From positions 1 through 50,583 of the forward strand of contig JACKCD010000043.1 in NCBI GenBank assembly GCA_020634215.1: a stretch of 50,583 nt of DNA, given 5' to 3'. The translations under genes and the position numbers were made by a program. The notes under the pieces were generated by a model that worked only from the letters and a program-made list of their open reading frames with translations, ran no database searches and was not told the origin of the DNA. Of the stretch, positions 40,203 to 48,136 are shown one piece after another. Origin of the DNA: Ardenticatenaceae bacterium (lineage in GTDB: Bacteria; Chloroflexota; Anaerolineae; Promineifilales; Promineifilaceae). Every line of letters begins with the position of its first letter. Positions within the stretch are counted from its first letter, which is position 1.

Positions 40203-41870
40203 ATGCCAAATTTCTGTCACCGAATCTTGCCCGTGTTGCTGCTGCTCTGTGGCTGCAGAATGGATACAGCCCTACCTAACCTACCAACGGCCGTTTATCC
40301 CATCATGCCCATTACCCCACCGCCTACACCACCCGTCACCCCGTTGGTGACCACGCCATTAGCGACTACGCCACTGCCCACGCTGGCTCCCACGGCTTCG
40401 CCAGAGCTTTTTACGTTGAGCGCACAAACGGCCGTTCCACCAGAACTACAAACCACCGCCCAAACTATCGCCGCCAACAGCCCCCTCTTTCGCTGGGTAG
40501 ACGACCCCACTGCAGCCGATGTCGTCATCGCCATCAACGAAGGCACCCCGCTTAGCCGCTGGCTCTACGTGGTCGCGGCTCCATTTGCCACCGTTGCCGA
40601 CGACATCGATCTGGAGGTGGTAGAAAGTGGCTGGGCAAGCGGGACAACGCCGCTTGGCTCGCTGTATCCGGCCGCCAGCGGACTGGGCTGGACGGCCGTT
40701 TTTGGTATGCCTTTCCATTTATCACTACCCGAAACCGACTTCAGCCCCGTCTTATGGCAAAACCGCCCGGCACTGACGCTGCTCCCTCTTCACCAGCTTG
40801 TGCCTGATCTTAAACTACTGACAATAAACGGCCGTTCTCCCCTCGACCCGAACTTTGACCCAGCCAGCTACCCGCTTCAGCTTACCTTTGGTGCGATGGG
40901 GCGAGAAACGGCCGTTTCCCAGCTTAAAGCCCTGTGGCCGCTCCCCGCCAGCAACTATAACCCGCAAAAAATAACCCGCGTCGCCCTCAGCGGTGTCACC
41001 GCCCTCGTCCGCGCCACAGCTTACCAAATGGAACTCAACGGCATTTTGTACCCCGCCCAGGACGTGGCACCCGTTTTCCAGGCCGCCGACTTTGCCCACG
41101 TCAGCAACGAGGTCGCCTTTGCCCCCAACTGCCCCCCACCCAACCCCGTTGGCGGCACCAGCTTTTGCTCCAGCGAAGCGTACTTTGCCCTGCTGCAAGC
41201 GCTGGGCATTGATGCCATTGAGCTAACGGGCAACCACCTCAACGACTGGGGGCAGGAAAACTTGCTCTATACCCTTGATCTATACGACAAAGCAGGATTA
41301 CAAACCTTTGGCGGTGGGCGTGACTTAACCGACGCGGCGCAGCCTTTACGACTTGACCACCACGGCAACAAAATTGCTCTAACCGGCTGCAACCCTTACG
41401 GCCCCGTTTATGCCTGGGCTACGGACAGTACGCCCGGTGCTCGCCCCTGCGACGAAGCGTTTTTGCGCCAAATCAGCCAGCTTCGGGATGAAGGGTATTT
41501 GGTGCTGGCAACGCAGCAATATGCCGAATATTACCATTACCCACCCACGCCACAGCAGCAGGCTGACTTCCGCCGCCTGATTGAAGCGGGCGCAACGGCC
41601 GTTTCTGGCAGCCAGGGCCATCACGCGCAAACGTTTGAGTTTTACAACGGGGGATTTATCCACTACGGATTGGGCAATCTCTTTTTTGACCAAATGGATA
41701 TGCTAGGCACGCGACAGACGTTTATTGACACCTATGTTTTCTATAACGGCCGTTTACTCACCATCACCCTCTGGACAGGGCTGATCGAAAATTGGGCTTA
41801 TCCCCGCCAAGCCACACCGGCTGAGCGGGAACAAGCCCTACAAACGCTTTTCCAGGTTGCAGGCTGGTAA
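40203..41870 (+). CDS. CapA-family lipoprotein (poly-gamma-glutamate/phosphatase-like)
   Basis: A 555-residue protein with a lipoprotein signal ending LLLLCGC (Cys near 19), then a long Thr/Pro linker (PTPPVTPLVTTPLATTPLPT). The C-terminal 300 residues show the CapA metallophosphatase-like fold: NEVAF near 300, ELTGNHLNDWG near 345, and SGSQGHHAQTFEFYNGGFIHYGLGN near 465-490, with the metal-site Asp/Asn/His residues. CapA proteins are associated with poly-gamma-glutamate capsule synthesis or anchoring, but many homologues in other phyla are uncharacterised. No pgsB/C is present, so capsule function is not assigned. The start at 40203 is chosen over 40185 since the signal peptide then starts MPNFCHR. 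Confidence 0.85.
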   Translation: MPNFCHRILPVLLLLCGCRMDTALPNLPTAVYPIMPITPPPTPPVTPLVTTPLATTPLPTLAPTASPELFTLSAQTAVPPELQTTAQTIAANSPLFRWVDDPTAADVVIAINEGTPLSRWLYVVAAPFATVADDIDLEVVESGWASGTTPLGSLYPAASGLGWTAVFGMPFHLSLPETDFSPVLWQNRPALTLLPLHQLVPDLKLLTINGRSPLDPNFDPASYPLQLTFGAMGRETAVSQLKALWPLPASNYNPQKITRVALSGVTALVRATAYQMELNGILYPAQDVAPVFQAADFAHVSNEVAFAPNCPPPNPVGGTSFCSSEAYFALLQALGIDAIELTGNHLNDWGQENLLYTLDLYDKAGLQTFGGGRDLTDAAQPLRLDHHGNKIALTGCNPYGPVYAWATDSTPGARPCDEAFLRQISQLRDEGYLVLATQQYAEYYHYPPTPQQQADFRRLIEAGATAVSGSQGHHAQTFEFYNGGFIHYGLGNLFFDQMDMLGTRQTFIDTYVFYNGRLLTITLWTGLIENWAYPRQATPAEREQALQTLFQVAGW

Positions 41871-41873
41871 AGT

Positions 41874-42437
41874 CTAATTTGCCGAAACCGATGCCTGCCG
41901 CGCCAAATGCCACTCATGCACAAGCTGCTTACGCATCTGCTTGTACTCCTCGGCATTAATACGGCCCTGCTCATACTGCGTGTACACTTCATTCAGCATG
42001 TGCAACCCTGGCTCCTTTAGCACAGGCACCTCAACTGGCTTCACCAGCGAAACTTCCATGCTTTCCGACCCTGGGGCTGGCACCGGCGATATGGCAGGCA
42101 CCTGACTGCGGTCTGCTTCGACAATGGTCAGCAAACCCGGCCCTAGGTTCAGCCCCCAAAGGGCGGCATTGCCCAAGACCACAATTTGATAATACGCAAT
42201 ACGATACCCTAGCACGGCAAAACCACGTACTAAGACATCGGCAATGAGGGGTGGAAAAGCAACAAACTTCAAACTCTCCTCCACCAATCCAATTACAATT
42301 AACCCAATAATAAGCCCCATTAAAAGGCTGATCGCGTTGTTGAGAAATGATGTTTTAATGGTAGCTCTCCCCTTGCATCTGTCTCTGCCGGCCGCAATCT
42401 TGGGGCAAAGATGGCAACAGCCAAAGACAGCTATCAT
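41874..42437 (-). CDS. Membrane protein with SHOCT-like C-terminus
   Basis: The open frame codes 187 residues. Two hydrophobic segments (LMGLIIGLIVIGLV and IAYYQIVVLGNAALWGLNLGP) lie in the middle. A C-terminal short helix pair NEVYTQYEQGRINAEEYKQMRKQL resembles the SHOCT oligomerisation motif. The true start is probably not the ATG at 42437, which would add 26 soluble Cys-rich residues. AAGGGGAG lies 7 nt before an ATT codon at 42359, and an ATG at 42320 (MGLIIGLI) is an alternative. An ATT start would be rare. The function is unknown. Confidence 0.65.
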   Translation of the reverse strand: MIAVFGCCHLCPKIAAGRDRCKGRATIKTSFLNNAISLLMGLIIGLIVIGLVEESLKFVAFPPLIADVLVRGFAVLGYRIAYYQIVVLGNAALWGLNLGPGLLTIVEADRSQVPAISPVPAPGSESMEVSLVKPVEVPVLKEPGLHMLNEVYTQYEQGRINAEEYKQMRKQLVHEWHLARQASVSAN

Positions 42438-42517
42438 GATACCTTAAAATTGATCAACTTATTTTTACAGCGCCCCACAGACATCTTACCTACTGTAGCT
42501 TACAGTTTCCCTTTCAG

Positions 42518-42934
42518 TTAACTGATTTTCCACACGGACTCTCCAGCCAAAATACGCTGCAGCCACTCACCCAGGCGGGGACCATTAATGGGTTTGCCCA
42601 ACAACCCATTAAACTGGGCGGCTACCACCCGTTCAACATCAGAACGCATGACGTTGGCCGTAACGGCCGTTACTGGCACCCCCACAAACCGGGCATCTTG
42701 GCGCAAATCGGCCAAGATGGCAAAGCCGTCCTTATCCGGTATTTGAATATCAAGCAGCACCAAATCAAAACGCGCACCTGGGTTGGCGGTCAGATAGGCG
42801 GCGGGGTCGCCGGGCAACGCCACAATATTTGCCGATGGCACCCCCTCGACCTGGAGCAGCTTAACCAGCACAAAGCGGTTATTGGCATCATCATCAATGA
42901 CTAAAACACGCGCATCTGTTAGCGATACCGTCAT
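42518..42934 (-). CDS. CheY-like single-domain response regulator
   Basis: A 138-residue stand-alone receiver. The acidic pair DDD is in VLVIDDDANN near 13-16, the phospho-Asp is in LVLLDIQIPDKDG near 61, the conserved Thr/Ser is in VTAVTANV near 90 and the Lys is in GLLGKPING near 115. It has no output domain, so it must act by protein contact or as a phosphorelay sink. No kinase is adjacent. It lies between a SHOCT protein and the CopC-like gene on the same strand. Two orphan regulators (this and 33695) without kinases occur in the window. Confidence 0.9.
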   Translation of the reverse strand: MTVSLTDARVLVIDDDANNRFVLVKLLQVEGVPSANIVALPGDPAAYLTANPGARFDLVLLDIQIPDKDGFAILADLRQDARFVGVPVTAVTANVMRSDVERVVAAQFNGLLGKPINGPRLGEWLQRILAGESVWKIS

Positions 42935-42952
42935 TACACAATCCTCGGCTAT

Positions 42953-43471
42953 CTACCGCCGCCCAAACTGCCATTGCCACAACCCCAGCAGCAACAACAT
43001 AATTACCAAACCACCACCCAACCAAACGGCCGTTCTTCCCCCACCTTCCACCACTTCAAACATATAGCTCCCGCTCAGCCCATGCCCATCCAACGCCACC
43101 GCCGTCCACTGCACCGTGTAGACCCCCGGCGGCAGTGGCGGCAATGATGCCACCACTTCTTGCAGGCTCACTGGGTCAACCTGCACCACCACATCCGGCA
43201 CCTGCTGAAACCCATCGGCAAAAAGCCAAACGGCCGTTTCCTCCGTCACCATTTCGCTAAACCGCAGCCGTATCTCCTGCGGAGCCACCACCCGTTCCCC
43301 CGGCCCCGGTTCCGCCCGTAGCAGCTCTGAATGTGCCTGTACGGTGTGTACCACAATGAGGCAAAGCAGCAGACCCAAGAATTTGTAGGGGGTGGGGAGT
43401 AGGGAGTGGGGTGTAAAGCATTCCACGCCCCACTCCCTACTCCCTACTCCCCACAACACGATCTGTCGCAT
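42953..43471 (-). CDS. CopC-like copper-binding periplasmic/membrane protein
   Basis: A 172-residue protein. A signal peptide is followed by the mature start AHSELLRAEPGPGERV, with the N-terminal His that binds Cu(II) in CopC. The domain contains LRFSEMVTEE and the second Cu ligand region DGHGLSGSYMFEV, and ends in a hydrophobic tail helix. A heptamer hairpin lies inside the frame between MRQIVL and the hydrophobic core, adding 21 codons (43392-43454) to the signal region. The start ATG at 43471 overlaps the upstream gene's TGA and is preceded by GGAGG at 7 nt, so translation must pass through the repeat, or restart at a TTG at 43378. It likely pairs with the thioredoxin-like lipoprotein upstream. 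Confidence 0.85.
   Translation of the reverse strand: MRQIVLWGVGSREWGVECFTPHSLLPTPYKFLGLLLCLIVVHTVQAHSELLRAEPGPGERVVAPQEIRLRFSEMVTEETAVWLFADGFQQVPDVVVQVDPVSLQEVVASLPPLPPGVYTVQWTAVALDGHGLSGSYMFEVVEGGGRTAVWLGGGLVIMLLLLGLWQWQFGRR
43392..43454. repeat. Heptamer hairpin embedded in copC-like gene
   Basis: The left arm GTGGGGAGTAGGGAGTGGGG (43392-43411) matches the right arm (43428-43454), except that the right has one extra TCCCTAC heptamer. The total of 63 bp is both nine heptamers and 21 codons. Confidence 0.88.
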
Positions 43472-44325
43472 CACCCTACCTCCGACAACAGCGGCGCAAG
43501 CTGCTCTTGCAGTTCTGTGGGCGACAGCGGCCCGCTCAACCGCGCCACAATACGGCCGTTCTCATCCAAAATAAACACCCACGGCTCGGTGGTTAACCCC
43601 CACTCAATCATGGGCGCGGCCAGCGTTAGTGCCTGAAAGTCATCATACACCTCGATGTGGATAAAGTTTGCCGCCTCGTCGCCCACCGCTTCCCTCACCG
43701 CCTCCACGCTTTCCAACGTGGGGCCACACCAGCGGGTTTGGCAAAAACCGGGGGTCACAAACCCCACCACCGTCGGCAGCCCCGTTTGTACGGCTTCGGC
43801 CACCGTCATTTGGTAAAGGGCGGGGTTTACTTCGGTGCCAGAACTGAGCTTGCTCAAATCTGGTTCGGTAAAAACTGTCTTGTTTTCGCTCAAGGGTGCC
43901 TGTGCCCCCAAAGGAGGCGCAGCCGTTTTTTCCAGGGTTTCCATGACAAAACCGGGGCTGTAGGTGGTGCCGTCGGTCATGGTTAGCACTGTTTTCACCC
44001 CCCAATAGCCGGCCGATGGCAGTTCGGGATAAAAAACCCAGTAGGGAATGAGGTAATCGGTGTAAGAAACGGCCGTTCCTGCCCACACCGCCCCGCCCTC
44101 ATCCACCGGAAAGACCTCCAGCGCTACCGAGGCCACATTTTGCGCCGCATTTTCCCCGTCAAACAAAGCAAACGACACCCGTGGTTGCCCCACGCCAAAA
44201 TCCGTACTCACCAGCAGCACCTGAATCGGCGACAGCGTTGCCATCGCATCGTCCACCTCTTGCTGCCGCGTACAGGCTGCCAGCAGCAAGAGTGCCATCA
44301 TCCATAAAAATCGTTGTGTTTTCAT
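43471..44325 (-). CDS. Thioredoxin-like lipoprotein (SCO/TlpA-like)
   Basis: A 284-residue exported lipoprotein with lipobox LLLAAC (Cys18). An immunoglobulin-like N-terminal domain spans about 30-140. A C-terminal thioredoxin-like domain has a Cys pair in TPGFCQTRWCGPTLE near 195-209, spaced CxxxxC rather than CxxC. That spacing is unusual for disulfide reductases but occurs in some SCO-related or copper-handling variants. It would act outside the membrane, perhaps delivering copper or electrons. It overlaps and probably is cotranscribed with the CopC-like gene, which supports copper handling. The start MKTQRFLWMMALL is a typical signal peptide. Confidence 0.8.
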   Translation of the reverse strand: MKTQRFLWMMALLLLAACTRQQEVDDAMATLSPIQVLLVSTDFGVGQPRVSFALFDGENAAQNVASVALEVFPVDEGGAVWAGTAVSYTDYLIPYWVFYPELPSAGYWGVKTVLTMTDGTTYSPGFVMETLEKTAAPPLGAQAPLSENKTVFTEPDLSKLSSGTEVNPALYQMTVAEAVQTGLPTVVGFVTPGFCQTRWCGPTLESVEAVREAVGDEAANFIHIEVYDDFQALTLAAPMIEWGLTTEPWVFILDENGRIVARLSGPLSPTELQEQLAPLLSEVG

Positions 44326-44391
44326 GCGGGCTACTGTAGCAAAGTTAAGCCATTTGGCGAGAATTTTATCCTAACCGAGGCCATCAAATTA

Positions 44392-44475
44392 CCTGCTTGT
44401 AACTGCAAGTAACAAGTCGCAAGCGGCAAGTCTTGTTTGCTGACAAAACTTGCTACTTGCTACCTGCCACTTGAG
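44392..44475. repeat. Heptamer-unit hairpin (CAAGTAA/CAAGTCG family)
   Basis: GCAAGTAACAAGTCGCAAGC then GGCAAGTCTTG units face ACTTGCT, ACTTGCT, ACCTGCCACTTG units on the right. It is the sister of 2045-2120 and lies between divergent genes. It is in the leader region of the DUF389 gene. Confidence 0.8.
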
Positions 44476-44551
44476 GCTAATAAACAAGCAGTATAATCTA
44501 ATTTTCTCTCAGTCTACCTTGCACCATCATTTCCGTTTATACTTAGCCGTC

Positions 44552-46801
44552 ATGAAAATCATTGAAGGCAGTTTGCCAGAAGAAAACAGTTGGCGCGTCC
44601 TGGTTCCCTTAACCCCCGGCGAATCCCCACGCCACACTTGGGAACTAGGCTTGGCGTTGGCTCATGCGAATGCTGGGGAGTTAATAACGGCCGTTATTAT
44701 CCCCGATGCCACCGAACAGCAAATTATCCGCGCCCGCAAAGCCATCGAAACCGCCGCCGCCCATTCCGGCGACCACGCCAACATACGTGGCCTCATCGTC
44801 GTAGATGCCAATTATGAAAAAGGGCTGCATGATTTTGTCGAGGCCGCCAAAATAGACCTGGTGCTTGCCAACGGCGACGGCCTCATCCGCCAAAACTTTA
44901 ATGCCATCCCCTGCGCTGCCGCCATCACCCGTGGCGACCGCACCCCCGCGCCCGGCAACCACGATACGCCACCCATTCACCGCCTGCTTGTCCCAACGGC
45001 CGGCGGCCCCAATACCATCCATGCCCTCGGCTTCCTCCTGCCCCTTACCCCCAAAGTCGAGATCACCCTGCTCTACGTTGCCCTCAGCCATCTCGGCTCT
45101 CATGAAGAAACGCTCGGCCACGCCCGCCTGCGGCAGGTGCTAAACCAGCTTGACGCAGTTGAACGCATCCAAACCAAGCTCGTCTCTGCTGATTCCGTAG
45201 CCGATGCCATCGTAGCCGAAGCCAAAGAAGGGTATGATCTGGTCATTATCGGTGCCACCCGCGAAAGCTCACTTGACCACGTGCTGTTTGGCAACATCCC
45301 CCAAGCCATCATCCAACGCTGCCATACACCTGTCCTCATCACCCGCGAACCACAGCAGCGGTTTGGCGGGCTGCTCGACCAGCTTCACTGGTGGTTTCGC
45401 TCCATTATTCCCCGCATGGAGCTGAGCGAACGGACCGAAACCTATATGCGAATTCGGCGCAATTCCCGCGCCGCCTCCTACTTTTTTGTCCTCATCGCCC
45501 TGGCAACCCTCATCGCCGCCCTCGGCCTCATCGTCAACAGTGCCGCCGTTGTCATTGGAGCCATGCTGGTCGCCCCGCTTATGTCACCCATTGTCGGCAC
45601 TGGCCTTGCCATTGTACTGGGCGACACCCGCTTTTTGCGCATGGCACTGGGGTCGGTGCTGCAAGGAGTGCTGCTTGCCGTTGTCTTGGGAGCTATCGCC
45701 GGTCTGCTGCATCTCAATGAACCCCTTACCCCCGAACTGATGGCCCGCACCCAACCGTCGCTGCTTGACCTCGCCATTGCCCTGTTTTCCGGGCTGGCCG
45801 GAGCCTACGCCCTTTCCCGCTCCAATGCCGCCGGGGCACTACCCGGTGTTGCCATCGCCGCCGCCTTGGTGCCGCCGCTGGCAACCGTGGGCATTTCGCT
45901 CACCGGCGGCCATTGGCAAGAGGCGGCCGGAGCGTCTCTGCTGTTTTTCACCAACTTCGTCGCCATCAGTTCGGCCACGGCTCTCACCTTTTTGCTGCTT
46001 GGCTTTCGCCCTACTCCCACGCAAAAAGAGCGCCGCTCGGTGCAGATTCGCAGCGTGCGCGTGGCGCTGATTATGCTGGGGCTGGTTTCGCTGCTGCTTA
46101 TTGGCTTCACCTATCGTCTGGCTCAGCAGGCCAACGAACGGGCAGATGTTCACAAGGTCATTATCAACAGCGTGGCGGAGGTGACGCAAGCGGAGGTGGT
46201 AGACTCGGCCACAGATTTACGCATTGAGGGGGATTTGCTGAACAACACCGAGCCGTTGCTGCTGGATATTACGGCTCGCTCCACCCGCACCATTCCCCAT
46301 GCCGAGGTGGTGGCACTGCAAGACCAGATCAGCGGGGCGCTACAGCGGGAAGTTCGGCTGACGTTTACGGTGATTCGGGTAACGGAGCTTGACCCGGTGC
46401 AGCCGCCGACGCAAACGCCCACACCGCTGCCAGGGGTCACGCCCAGTGCCACGCCAACGGCAACAATGCTACCCACGGCTACGGCGACACAAACGGCCGT
46501 TCCGCCCACCGATACTCCCACTGTTTTGCCCACGCTGACAGAAACGGCCGTTTTCACCCCCACCCCCACCGAAACACCCACCATCACCCCCACACCGCTG
46601 CCCACGGCCGTCATCAACTCACTATTTGGTCTCAACCTCCGCGCCACCCCCAGCACCACCGCCCCCATCCTCACCCGGCTGGACGACCAAACCGTGGTGG
46701 TGCTGCTGGGCAACAGCGAAACCAGTAACGGCGTTATCTGGCAACAAATTTCGGTCAACGGGCTGGTCGGCTGGGTCTCGCAGGAGTTTCTGACTCCCTA
46801 A
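44552..46801 (+). CDS. UspA-DUF389 membrane fusion with SH3 tail
   Basis: A 749-residue multi-domain protein. Residues 1-275 hold two universal-stress-type domains (NVVIIGATRESSLDHVLFG-like ATP loop near 235-250; HTPVLITREP near 260). Residues 310-530 form the DUF389/TIGR00341 membrane domain with about six helices and the FFVLIALATLIAALGLIVNSAAVVIGAM segment (given here in part as VIGAMLVAPLMSPIVGTGL). A long Thr/Pro linker follows. The last 60 residues are an SH3b domain (LNLRATPSTTAPILTRL to WVSQEFLTP), likely wall or peptide binding outside. The ATG at 44552 (MKIIEGSLPEE) is used. A stress sensor or channel role is only inferred. Confidence 0.87.
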   Translation: MKIIEGSLPEENSWRVLVPLTPGESPRHTWELGLALAHANAGELITAVIIPDATEQQIIRARKAIETAAAHSGDHANIRGLIVVDANYEKGLHDFVEAAKIDLVLANGDGLIRQNFNAIPCAAAITRGDRTPAPGNHDTPPIHRLLVPTAGGPNTIHALGFLLPLTPKVEITLLYVALSHLGSHEETLGHARLRQVLNQLDAVERIQTKLVSADSVADAIVAEAKEGYDLVIIGATRESSLDHVLFGNIPQAIIQRCHTPVLITREPQQRFGGLLDQLHWWFRSIIPRMELSERTETYMRIRRNSRAASYFFVLIALATLIAALGLIVNSAAVVIGAMLVAPLMSPIVGTGLAIVLGDTRFLRMALGSVLQGVLLAVVLGAIAGLLHLNEPLTPELMARTQPSLLDLAIALFSGLAGAYALSRSNAAGALPGVAIAAALVPPLATVGISLTGGHWQEAAGASLLFFTNFVAISSATALTFLLLGFRPTPTQKERRSVQIRSVRVALIMLGLVSLLLIGFTYRLAQQANERADVHKVIINSVAEVTQAEVVDSATDLRIEGDLLNNTEPLLLDITARSTRTIPHAEVVALQDQISGALQREVRLTFTVIRVTELDPVQPPTQTPTPLPGVTPSATPTATMLPTATATQTAVPPTDTPTVLPTLTETAVFTPTPTETPTITPTPLPTAVINSLFGLNLRATPSTTAPILTRLDDQTVVVLLGNSETSNGVIWQQISVNGLVGWVSQEFLTP

Positions 46802-46880
46802 AACAAAACAAACAACCATTCTCCATGTAATAGGGCGATTGCATACTCTTAATTTGTGCTTCATCTACTGCCTAACCAAT

Positions 46881-46962
46881 GTCATTTCGACGAGTCCGCG
46901 AGGAGAAATCTCGCTCCCGTCGCCAAATAAGAGCGGGATTCCTCGGGGGACCTCGGAATGAC
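46881..46962. repeat. Dispersed inverted repeat, family A copy 4
   Basis: It begins GTCATTTCGACGAGTCCGCG and ends CCTCGGAATGAC, with inner arms GAGAAATCTCGCTC and GAGCGGGATTCCTC. It separates the DUF389 gene from the CRISPR leader. The gap 46802-46880 otherwise shows nothing. Confidence 0.82.
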
Positions 46963-47229
46963 ATGTTTTATAGGGCGAGTATGCAATTGCCCTACTCAAT
47001 GCAACCATACGATTGATCATCGCCCACTTTCTGTTATAATGTTTCTCATGCTCTGCACGTTCGCAAATCGCCCAGCTTTTTCCGCAAAAAACGATTTGCG
47101 ACAATCCGCACCTAAACAACCGCATATAAAAGCCTAATCCCTAAAAAACGACCGACGAGAATTAGCTGAGAGCCATTTTTATGGGTGGACAGGTCATTAA
47201 TGACCTTTAGAGGTGGAAAACCGCAAGCG
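46963..47229 (+). promoter_or_regulatory. CRISPR leader region of array 1
   Basis: An AT-rich, gene-free stretch upstream of the first repeat. It contains a promoter-like pair, a TCGCAAATCG...CGATTTGCGA inverted repeat (47061-47070 / 47092-47101) and the perfect 16-bp palindrome AGGTCATTAATGACCT (47191-47206). A GGTGGAA...TTCCACC stem crosses the leader-repeat junction. The segment TTAGAGGTGGAAAAC (47208-47222) resembles a decayed repeat end. Confidence 0.65.
47013..47040 (+). promoter_or_regulatory. Sigma70-like promoter in CRISPR leader
   Basis: TTGATC (47013-47018) and a consensus TATAAT (47035-47040) are separated by 16 bp and point toward the array, about 190 bp before the first repeat. 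Confidence 0.6.
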
Positions 47230-48118
47230 GTTCCACCCAATTTGACCCGCTAGAGGGTACTGAAACTTTGACGTTGCGAACGAAATCTTGTTGCTCTTGC
47301 CACGTTCCACCCAATTTGACCCGCTAGAGGGTACTGAAACAGCGAACATGTCGCTTCAGCTAGTGCAACTTGTGGGTTCCACAATTTGACCCGCTAGAGG
47401 TGCTGAAACGTCCATAGATGGCTGTGGTAGGTAACCGCCGACTCAATGTTCCACCCAATTTGACCCGCTAGAGGGTACTGAAACATAAAAAGAGCCGTCA
47501 AGATGGGAATGGGGACAGAGTTCCGCAATTTGACCCCACTGGGGTACTGAAACACAACAGCCGTTACAAGCTGTTGAGAAAATAAATCGTTCCACCCAAT
47601 TTGACCGCTAGAGGGTACTGAAACTTGTTGGCCCGCGTTTCCCCTCACCCAAACAGGGTTCCACCCAATTTGACCCTTAGGTGCGAAACATAATCGTTAA
47701 CTACGCGATTAAGAAACTGGTGACGAAGTTCACCCAATTTGACCCGCTAGAGGGTACTGAAACGTGAAACCGGGGATTGGCTGCGTCCATGTTTCTGGCT
47801 TTGTTCCACCCAATTTGACCCGCTAGAGGTGCACAAACGCCAGCAGCGGCGATAAAACCGCGTCCTGAGGCTGTTCCACCCAATTTGACCCGCTGAGAGG
47901 GTACTGGAAACCACCACGCGCCCACACCGCAAAATAAGGCGCAACCGGTTCACAATTTGACCCGCTAGAGGTACTGAAAGCGCGCGTTACGTGTGGGATT
48001 TTTGAGATTGATGAACGGGGTTCCACCCAATTTGACCCGCTAGAGGGTACTGAAACGCTACCGTACAACCAGGCACCAGCGCGGCCAGGTGTTCCACCCA
48101 ATTTGACCCGCTAGAGGG
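47230..48118 (+). CRISPR. CRISPR array 1: 13 repeats, partly degenerate
   Basis: The intact repeat is 37 nt, beginning GTTCCACCCAATTTGACCCG and ending CTAGAGGGTACTGAAAC. Intact copies start at 47230, 47304, 47448 and 48020. Copies at 47376, 47520, 47589, 47658, 47728, 47803, 47873 and 47948 carry deletions, insertions or substitutions. The copy at 48091 is cut after CTAGAGGG by the IS element. There are 12 spacers of about 33-39 nt. The GAAAC end suggests type I or III and plus-strand transcription. No cas gene is in the window. Confidence 0.95.
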
Positions 48119-48136
48119 AGGTAGGACGGGAGATAA

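Noticed and set aside
46865..47125. Minus-strand open frame in the CRISPR leader
   Set aside because: It covers the family A repeat and the leader, has no ribosome site and no recognisable product.
47394..48101. Minus-strand open frames across CRISPR array 1
   Set aside because: They encode repeated SGSNWVE-like peptides that are simply the translated CRISPR repeats.
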